Shown: positions 48,201-58,900 of the stretch, in pieces
How the letters are laid out: every line of letters begins with the position of its first letter
Position numbering within the stretch: position 1 is the stretch's first letter
NCBI RefSeq assembly: GCF_027409185.1
Contig: NC_084474.1
Location: 31,186,382-31,250,381, forward strand
Length of the DNA: 64,000 nt
Direction: 5' to 3'
From: Cynocephalus volans
Lineage: Eukaryota; Chordata; Mammalia; Dermoptera; Cynocephalidae
Notes under the pieces: model-generated
The model's database searches: none
What the model saw: only the letters and a program-made list of their open reading frames with translations
Told to the model about the DNA's origin: nothing
Position numbers and translations under genes: made by a program

Positions 48201-51200
48201 GTCCATGTCAGCCCTGCTGACTGTTGAATTCACAGCACCCAGCGTCTCTCAATAATTTTCATTTACTGGCTGCCTAAATGAATGAATTGCCTAGGTTCAT
48301 AATGGTTAATACCGAACTTGCATTTCTTGCATTTTTTCATTGTTGAGGACAAAACAGCAGTCACTATTTGGTAAGTTTGTTTGTAAGGAGGTTTGGGGCA
48401 AAGATAGTTCCAGAGTCACTCTTTCCTGCCACCATCCATGGATATGTAGAGTACAGAAAACCCATCTGTATAAGTATAATGGGGATAATGATACCTTAAG
48501 TCAGAGGTCATAAACTGCTATCAACTCTCTAACTAACAGGCGTGTTTAGTTTATATTCATAGTGTTAAACTGTACAGAGGTTTACATTTTAAAAAATGAT
48601 TTACCAACATGTAAAAGTTGATAGATTTCACATACACATCAGTTTTTTACATTATCCTGAGAAGCAGTAAGGTTTAGAAATATTGAGCCAACTTCTTATG
48701 TGTCAGCAATTGATTAAATCAGGTGGGGCAAATTTACCAGTTTCTAAGTCTCTCTTTCTTTTTCTTTTTTAATGTAACTGCCCATAAGTCAAGCTGCGGT
48801 TGCCATTTGTCATTTTACATCTAATACTGCTCTTCTCATTTTTATTGCCACACCATCCCCCCAAGCCTATCATTTGAATTTGATTATATTTATATAGAGC
48901 TTGTTTTCACAGCATTTGAGTGAAGCATAGGTTCACAGTGCACATTTAATCACGCATAGATTGAAAGCATTGGCAATTTCTTTCCTCGATGTCCTGACCA
49001 ACAATCTAAATATACTTTCTCAAAGTTCTGACTATTTTTCTTTTACCTATTCCTTCACTAATTGATGTAGTAAGGCTGAACTGAGCACACTTCAGTTAGG
49101 AGTCTCTTCCAATGATCCAGATAACAAATGATTGCGGCTTCGGCCGAGATGGTGGCAACAGTGTTGGTAATAAGTGGTTATATTCTGCATATTCAGTATT
49201 TTGAAAGTAGGATCAATAAGATTTGCTGACTGAGCAGATAGAGACTATGAAAACAGGCAGAGTAAAGATGACTCTATTAGATTTATGGCCTGAGCTACAA
49301 AAAACAGTGGTCAGTAAACTTTTTCTGTAAACAGCCAGATAGTACTTATGTTTAGCTTGTCAGGCCTTATGAACTATGTTGCAACTACTTAGCTCTACCT
49401 TTGTAGCAGAGAAACAACCATGGATAGTATGTAGCAGGCAGTGGGCAGGTGCAGCCCATGTGCCACAGATTGCTGACCCTGAACTAGAAGTAGGGCACTG
49501 CCATCCACCGGTACAAGGAGGACTGCAGGAGTAGCAGGTTTGCAGGGGCAGGGGAAGGGTTGTGAATATCCGGAGCTCAATTTTGGTCATGTTAAATAGA
49601 GATTTAAAGTAGGTAGGTGAATAAATTAGTCTGGATTCAACTGAGAGGTCTAGAGATATAATATGAAATACTACCATCAGCATGTAAATGGTATCCATAA
49701 GACTGAAAGAGGTGACCTAGGCAATGAATGTAAATGAAACAGAAAAGAAGCATTGCTAGGGAGACATGGACTGAGCCCTGGGAACCCTCCAGCACACAGA
49801 GATGGGGGAGATGAGGAGGAATCAGCATGGAGAAGCTGCAGCCAGAGAAACACAAGGCAAATGTGGGAAAAAAGGGATAGAAGTGTGTCCAGGAGGATCA
49901 TGCCAAAAAGCTGCTGATAAACCCAGAAAGGTGAGGATCAGGAAATGACCTCTGATGCCCTTGACAAGAGCAGTTTGGGTGGAGTAAGGGTGGGGTGAGA
50001 AACCTGCCTGGGGTGGGCTCAAGAGAGAATGGATGAAGAAAAATTGGAGATTCCCAGTTAAGTCAACTCTTTTAAGGAGTTTATTGTAAAAGGAAGGAGA
50101 AAAATAGCACAGTAGTTAGAGTAGAAAAAGTCTCGAGAGGGCTCTTTAAAATTTGTTTGTTTTTAAGATATTTATGCTGCTACAGTTCAGAGCCCCCCCC
50201 CAAAAGTGCACCTTACATCATCACTTTATAGATAAATGACCAACATGAAAGATAGCAGTCATCTTACCTAAGGGAAGTCTTCATTATCTTGTTTTAAACA
50301 TTAAAAAAATCCTGAGGATCCCACCATGAGATTTTTTAGTAGAATATGGTTTATATTTTATAGTTATTATTGAAGCAGGGGGGAATGTTGCTTTGTTTTT
50401 TAATCAGGTTCCTTTAACCCTCTCCTTCTATTCTTACCAAGTCAAATCATTTTAACATCATTTAATTAATCCAATCAGTACAAAAAAATTCCCCACAGAA
50501 GCCCTTTCTCTTCCTCTGTCCCCAACTCCTTCCTCCCCAGGCCTGACCAAGACTCACTGCTACCTTCCCGTCTGGTTTAACACTGGCTCTTGGAAATTCA
50601 GCTCTCAGTTTCCTTCGTTGGCCATTTCACAAGCATTTCTACCTAATGAGGATAAACCCACTGATTTTAAAACAGAACAGCAATCATGCCCTTGAAGTGT
50701 CTTAAAGTTTTTGGCTGCCCTCAAGGGAAATAATTTTGTCATCACTTAATTTTTTTAATGATTGTTTCTCACTTCTGTAGTCTTCTTTTCCCAATCTGAT
50801 TAGGGAAAAGATCAAATAGCTTGAGCTAAGTTATTTTTAAAAACAAAACCAAAACCAAAAGCCATCTACATAAATACTTTTTATCTAAATATATGAGAAA
50901 TGACCACATAAATGTCCAAGGAAATACATGTCTATAGAACAAGCCATACTATCTCCAATGCCATTACTATCACAACATCTGTGACAGTAACCAATTTATA
51001 AACCTACCTCCAAAAATTCAAAGTGTAATATTTTTAGTATTTTATGTCTTTGAAGATAAGATGGTTTTTATGCACAGAATAGATTTTTCAGAGGTCACTT
51101 TAATTTTCAAAATTAATATTCTCGTTTCTTCCTCAAACTTTTAGCTTCAATTTATTCATTTCTTGGCTTGTTTTATAAATTTAGCAAGTTTAACAATCAC

Positions 51201-54200
51201 ATTTATTTAATGTTTGTTACAACTTACAAATTAAATTTCTTTTTAGATTTAATATATTTGATTTTCTTTATTAGTACTTAAATTGACTTATTGGTAATCA
51301 TCCTTTTCATATATTTAGGCAAGTTATAAGTCTAAGAAATACAGTTACTCTTAAGCTCTCCTAAGTTTTGTAATATTATTTTAAAAATTTAACAGATTTT
51401 GTTATTTTCAACTTAAAATTACAAATTCAAGTAATTATTCATTTATATATTACATATTGAAAATATGAGACTAACTTGTTATTGTAGTAGGTCACATTCT
51501 CTTAACCATTACAGATATTAGTGATATCAAATAAGCACAGATTCCTTACCCCAAAATCTTCATCATTTTTAACTTTAACTTTGATCCTTTTAAACGCTTC
51601 TACATTTAACTTTTATCTGTGGAGTCAAAAGATTGTACCCACTTAAGGAAAAAAAAAATGTCATCTCAAACAAGTTTAGGGACATAGTTCCAGATACATT
51701 TTAGGGTTGCCTTCCAGTCTGATTACATTTCTCATTGGCCAGAGATACCGGCTGGGATTTAAGAGGGGAGTTTCAGATGTTACCGTGTCCTTCCTGATCT
51801 TGGCTGCCAGTATGTCGTGGGTCCCAAATCTTAAGGGACAGTTGATAAGACAGCCTTATATCTGGGTTGGATTCATCTCGTTATCTAATTCTTCTGTCTA
51901 TTTGTGAAAGCCAGCCACCTTCTCCCATGCAGCAACATTCTTTGACTTTCAGTTTAAGCTCTAAAGAGCTCTGAACTTGAGGAGGATCCTGCATTCTTTT
52001 CATATTCCCACTCTCTCTTGGGGTCACAATTCTTCTAGATATTTAAATGATTTCTGTTTGAATTCTGGGTATCTCTCATAACATAGTTTGATTATGTGGT
52101 TTCAACTTGTGAGATTTACCAATGAGGTTCTGTGTCCAGCTCAAACTATGTCTAACTTTATTTATAGGAAAAATAGCTCATACTGAATATTTTAGTCCAA
52201 AGATAAATCAGTCAATGACCAACTAAATGGCTCTTAATAACAAAGAGTCTGGAAAAAAAACAAAACGTGGGGCAATAGGGCATACGCACACTCTGACTCC
52301 ATTGTAAACCATTTTTATTTTGTGAATTATCTAATTTAAAATCATAATATCTAACTTCTAGGGGATCCTGTAAATGTTTTTTGGAAAATTTATGTATAAT
52401 ATTCTTAATTCTTGCCTCATTCTTAGGAGGCAAGATTTTAAGTGTTTACAAGCAAATTATCTGTGAAAGTATCTTTCTGTTTAGAGGGGTAAGAATTAGA
52501 AAGACAGTATTGAAGCTGGTTGAATAAAAGCTAAATAAGTATCAGGTGTTCAGTCTTTCCAATGAAAGATAATAGTATTTTGTGTATTTACTAGGAATTC
52601 CATAGAAATAAGAGCACACTTATTTCCTTCGTTCTTCTGTTGATACATTTGTAACATATAATATTAAAATCATAAATACCACAGATGCTCAGAGAAATTC
52701 ATTAGATAGATTGCCCATCAAGATACAGAAATTTACAAATTAAGTAAAATGTTTAGGCAATTACCAAAGGATATGTATCATTTAATTCCCAAATTTCAGA
52801 ACTCCCAACTCAAGCTGGACCTTCCTTTTTCCAGAGGGTGGGTGTGAGTCCTGCCCGGAGACAAAAAAGGAAGAAAGACCACAGGGCCTTGCAACTTCCC
52901 CTGCAGTGGGCATCAGAGGACAGTCAATCCTGTTTCCCAGGTGGAGGTGAAATCACCATGCTATCTGTGTGGGACTCGTCCAGTGCCTGTCAGGCATGAA
53001 GACAGGCAGAAATCCCTCCACCTAGTCCCCTAAATGTAAACTCAGGGAGAGAAAGAAAGCAGTTCTTCCTCCTCCCCCGTAACTATCCTCTTCAAAATTT
53101 TATTTACAATGTTTGTACATAGACACACATAAAAATGTGAGCCTCAGTAATGCTAAGCATATTTCCTTCATATCAAAATCCCTTATAATATAATTTATAG
53201 CTTATAAATTGCAAGGGATGCTCTTGTAAGATTATTTTTCAGGCATGAACTTTTTGTTTTACCTCTGTAACATACCCAGTAGTTTTTAATTATATGAATG
53301 AGTACAAAGATAAGATTACATATAGTAAATTAGCTTTAAAATTGTTGTGCCTTAAGTACTTTTTATTTATTTTTAATTATTTATTGCTTATGGTATATAT
53401 TTGAGATATGTGACATCATGTTTTGATATACATATAGATGGTGAATAACTAAACATTTTAAATTATTTTGAAAAGAATCTAGGTTTACTCTCTTTGTTGT
53501 ATGGAAAAAGCCAGAACTGAGCAAGTCACAGGCCAACACAGCTTAGATCTTCCTTGCTCTGGTGCTGGGTTTATTTAAGTGTATGTAAGTTATGAAAGGC
53601 TGAAGATGAAGGGGACCCTAGAGATGACCTCATCCAACATCCTTATTTTACAGATGAGTCATCTGGGAGACAGAGATAATAATTAATATGTCCTCAGTTG
53701 CAGTTGATCTTAGCGGTAGAATTAAGGTCAGAACACAAGATCCTCGATTTTCAGGTCAGTGTTATTTGTGCCATGCAGTGCTGACATTTTAGCATAGGAT
53801 TATAAGAGAATGTTTTCAGCAGTTATGGATCTGCATGCACACTTTAGTACAATATGTGAATAATATTTACATGATTTTTTTCCTAATTAACCAAAATTAA
53901 GAACGTTTTAGGGGACATAATTTGTTGATGCTGCTCCATCTGAAATTCCTCTGTGAATTAATTATCCTATTTTATATTGTGGTGAAGAGCAATCAATATT
54001 TCATAAATTCATACTTCATTAATATTTGGTCAGGAGAACAAATATTAGATAAATCCAATATTAGATAAAACAATTTCTGAGTGACTAACAAATCTCTTTT
54101 GAGGATAGCTGCCATGACCTCCCGGGGTGAGAATGTCTCTTGAAGAGTTCATCTATTATTATTTTTTTTTCTTATTTTATTTCGAAGTTACTAAATTAAT

Positions 54201-54859
54201 TTTCTTTCAGTTAAATACATTGTTGTATTAAATAAATCTATGTAACCAATTATCCTTGGGGAAAATAAGCCTTTTCAGTGTTATGGTCAAGAGTGCCATG
54301 AGTTTGCTTGAAAGCTCATAGCTACAGTAGCTATTGACCCTTGCTTAGCTGCATACAACCTGAGGGAGGAGTAAGTCACCAAAAGAATGATAAAATGAGG
54401 GAGACTATGAAAAGTAGGAAAACAAAGATCTGTAGAAGGACATCTGTAGATCTTCTCATATGAAGCTCTAAATTTGAGTAATTGTAGAAGTCACTTCCTT
54501 CTATAAGGTCTTACTTTTTAAAATATGCCATTTACCACTGTCTAGTCACAATTGAATGCAATTTTTCTGTTAGAATAATATGTAAATATTATAAATAATT
54601 TAGGAAATATTTTTTAAAGTACTACATATTTACAACACCTTATATAGCATTGTCAAGTTATTTTATCATAGTTTGTTTCCAGTTCATATCAACTAAGAAT
54701 GTAAATTTTTATATTATTATTACTACTAAAGATTTAAACGATATTATATATAAAGGCTCCATGGTATTTATTCTGCTGTAATATAGTTTGACCTTTAAAA
54801 GTTGCAATATAATATTAGAAATTGTTAATTTTGGTAAGTTAATTTGAATAAATTTGGTC

Positions 54860-54891
<32 letters not shown>

Positions 54892-55836
54892 GTCGTTTTT
54901 TCGTGACCGGCACTCAGCCAGTGAGTGCACCGGTCAGTCCTATATAGGATCCGAACCCGCGGCGGGAGGGTCGCCGCGCTCCCAGCGCAGCACCCTACCA
55001 AGTGCGCCACGGGCTCGGCCCAAGGTCATATTTGTTTTTAAAATATATAAATAACATGGCTCCTTGGTCTATGATGATGACCTCTTGGAAAATCAATTTA
55101 CCTTGCTGGATTCAAATTTTAGTGGTCAGGATGAGAAGTTACAGTTGGATATGGTATTTTTATTAACCTATTGTTTACCAGAACTGATATCCGGGTGTTG
55201 GTTATAGACGACACTGTAAAGACAATATTTATTTTGCAGTATAATCATATTGCGTTACAGAACTTTGAATAACAGAAGTCTGAATTTGCTTTCTTTTAGT
55301 TAAAAGAGTCTTCAGGAACCATAATTGAAAGAACTCTAGTAAATAGTAGCGTTATTCATTTCTTTCCTCTTACTTTTTGTTACCAGCAAACCCAGTAAAG
55401 CTGAGGGGTTTTTTGCTCCTACAGGTTTGGGACGAAAATCTTGCAAAATCTGCAGAGGCTTGGGCAGCTACTTGCATTTGGGACCATGGACCTTCTTACT
55501 TACTGAGATTTTTGGGCCAAAATCTGTCTGTACGAACTGGAAGGTAGGAAGCAGTTTCACGGATGCAGCTCATCCACATGACTTTGTTAACTGTGGACTC
55601 CAAGAGGAAATGACACTAATTTTCAGTAACATCAGCAAATATCTATTGAGTGCTCACTATATAACAGGCATTGCTGTGTGGCCTAGGAATATCTAATAAG
55701 AGCAGTTTCCCCTTTCACACTTGGAACACCCTCCCTTAGCTTGTATTTTGCATTGATCTCACAGAATCTTCGAAAGAATTAAGAATGTGCTGTATCTCCT
55801 GCACCTCAGGAAAAAATCCCATGACTGTGACGGAAG

Positions 55837-55903
<67 letters not shown>

Positions 55904-58900
55904 CAAGTACACAACTTTCCCATAGTTGTATAAATCTGCATGTAAATAAATACATAAATAAAGTATTATTATATACATGTATACATACATATATACAGGT
56001 ATATGCAATTATGGGAAAAGCTGTTCCCATTGATAGGACAATTTTTCTACAGCTGTGGAATGTCATTATCCAACATTCCAAAGACCCATTCTCTTCCATA
56101 TAGGGGAGGAAAATCAAGTGTGCTATTATTAAAATTAAAGTGATTCAGATTTAAGGGGAAAATGCACTGAGTTCTTGTACTGTGACTACTTTTATATATC
56201 AAATTTTGGATTGTTTATAAAATTTTGTTGGAAGGAATTTTTGAAATGGTTAAATAAGATATTCATGATTCCTGAAATATTTGCATTTTCTTTTTTTTTT
56301 TTTTTTGATATCACCAGACATATGCTTAGACAAGTATAGAATCAATTGCCCCAGCCCTAGGTATTTTCATGCTTTACCCTACTTGGAGGAATAGAGGACT
56401 CTACCAGGTGGTGATGGTAATTGTGGGAGGTGGATATGCTCTTGGATCATCACACATAATCTGCAAAAAGAACACTTACTTTACAATGTAACATGAGTCC
56501 GCTATGTGTTACCAGTGCGTACTCTAAGTTCTTTTTTTTCTTGATATCTAGATATCGCTCTATTCTCCAGCTGGTCAAGCCATGGTATGATGAAGTGAAA
56601 GATTATGCTTTTCCATATCCCCAGGACTGCAACCCCAGATGTCCTATGAGATGTTTTGGTCCCATGTGCACACATTATACACAGGTTATTTCAATTGCCT
56701 TGTTAATTTTTGATTCATACTTTAAACAACTACTCTTATTATTTTGGTAGACATGCATTTTCTTAGTTCTGATTTCAATAATGATATATTGGTTTATTGT
56801 CACAGATGGTTTGGGCCACTTCCAATCGGATAGGATGTGCAATTCATACATGCCAGAACATGAATGTTTGGGGATCTGTATGGAGACGTGCAGTGTACTT
56901 GGTATGCAACTATGCCCCAAAGTAAGTACCAGGCTGAGTTATTTCCTGGATCCTTTAATGATGTGAAATATTTCCAGTCTAGTATGCATTTTTGACAGGT
57001 AAATTATATGAGTAAGACTTAGCTACGAGAACCTCTAATCCTCAAACCGCCATCGTTTCCATATTCCTAAAGAAATGAATAGGTTTCTTTTCACAAGGAC
57101 AGGGATTCTAGCTTAAAATTGTAGGCAAAACAATTTGACACATGGGCACTTACTAACTTTTTCTTACCATCTTTCTTTAGTCATGGTAATTGTAAAATTA
57201 ACACTGTACTTCACAAGCTTTTAATAGCTGTATTAAAGGAATTAGAAAAGAATCTTCTAGGGATTTATCAACACCACAATATCCATCAGTACCAGAATGT
57301 TGGCTCATCTTTTTCACTAGGAAAGCAAAACATTGAAAATGAATCCTTTCTTCCTTTTCTTATTTTTTAGCTTAAAAAGTATTCAGTAATTTTATCCTAT
57401 GACATACATAAAATGCATTATGCAAATTTATCAGAGTATAATATATAATCATATTTATGAACATTTTTTAAAATAGGAAGGTAAATAAACATTTGTCAAT
57501 ATTTGATAAAAATGCATTCTTGATAAAAAATAACTTCAGATGATAAAATGTTAAAATATTTATACACAATTCTGTTCCCATTTGGAATAAATACCAAAAT
57601 GTGCAAAGGATTTATGGCACTCTCGGTGTCTTCCAAAGTAAGTCCCAAACAAAGATTTTCTCCAGCTATTCCAGCATGGGAAGGGAATGAGAAAATATTT
57701 TGCAAATAACTGCATTACTCATTTATATGGTAGTATGCCAGTGGCAGTGTTTTTGCAAAGTTAGGAAAATAGTGATTTTCCCGATGGCCCCTCTTCACAA
57801 TTATTAGAATGAGAAGGTTTGGAAAGTAGGCTATTTACGCATTGTAAAAAAGACATTAAAACTGTGCATTTGTTTGCTATTTTTAGTTTCACACATTGTA
57901 TTTTTCTGTTAAGCCTTTACCCTTTCTCCCTGAGATAAATAGGCTAAGTAGTACCCAACTGGTCAAAGAGATTTTTGTTCCACTCATTTAACTATTCTGT
58001 TTTTGGACAATGGTTAGAATTGTCTAATATCGTTGATGAAATATATTATTGCCTTATATGTCCAAGAGATTAAGATATTGCATTAACATGCTACATTTCA
58101 ATTATAATGAAGAATCAATTTTTTCTGGAAGTTAAGTATGAAAGTTTGAAAATCCTGACTGGTAGCTGAGTATAATTTTTCCAGTGCCAATATGAAGTTA
58201 TCTCAAGGCTAATTGCTTTTCAGTGAAAAAAAAAGGAGAGGAAGGGAAGGAGAGAAAAAGAGAGAAAGAGAGATAGAATTATATGGAAAAGGGCAAAACC
58301 AAAGAATGAATTATACAGTTACATCAATTGACTGATTTACTTTTGAATATGATTATCCTCTATTCAATAAAAAACTATGACTTATGTAAAAATTTAAAAT
58401 ATAATGTGTAATAAATTTACATATAATAAGGTTCTAAGTTTTGTTATCAAAAATATGTGCTCTATAATTTCAAAAAGTTATGTAAAATAAATAGTAAAAT
58501 ATGAAATTAAGATAGCATAGGTTGGGTTTATATATTTTTATAGCTTTGGGTAAATATATATATATAGAGATTACAAGTATAAAATGGGACAAGATTAGGA
58601 TAAAGGAGTGAGTTACACTCATAAAAGAATGGATCCCCTTGAACGTCTTTTGAGCAAGCATGTGACATTATCAATATATTATCCTGGAGGAAGCTTATTC
58701 TTAGAGTGTAGAATAAATTAAATAGAGGTGGGCAGTCTTAAAATCCCATCTAGTTTTGTAACATGGGTAGCTAAATAGCAAGCTTTCCATTTTATAGACA
58801 GATTTTCTTGTATTTTTCTTACAGAGAAAAGTCTGAGTTTTCAACTGGTTTAATAAGTTCTTATACCCTCTACATACACTTTATGAGTCATTGCTTGGTC

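Larger units (their letters stand above)
36695..55424 (+). other. PI15: PI15 intron 2 (18.7 kb)
   Basis: Bounded by GTAAGA at 36695 and CTACAG at 55424. It contains no alternative exon that I can support. Its contents are mostly repeats, listed separately: GA-rich tract, MIRs, nested LTRs, two t-SINEs, L2 remnants, L3/CR1 relic, hAT element and L1 scraps, separated by unrecognised AT-rich sequence. Confidence 0.9.

Noticed and set aside
49637..49855. Active reverse transcriptase gene on the minus strand
   Set aside because: Frame is short, the YADD motif is lost and the element is interrupted; this is a dead L2.
55736..56117. Minus-strand His-Thr repeat frames near PI15 exon 4
   Set aside because: Artefact of the (TG)n array in intron 3.
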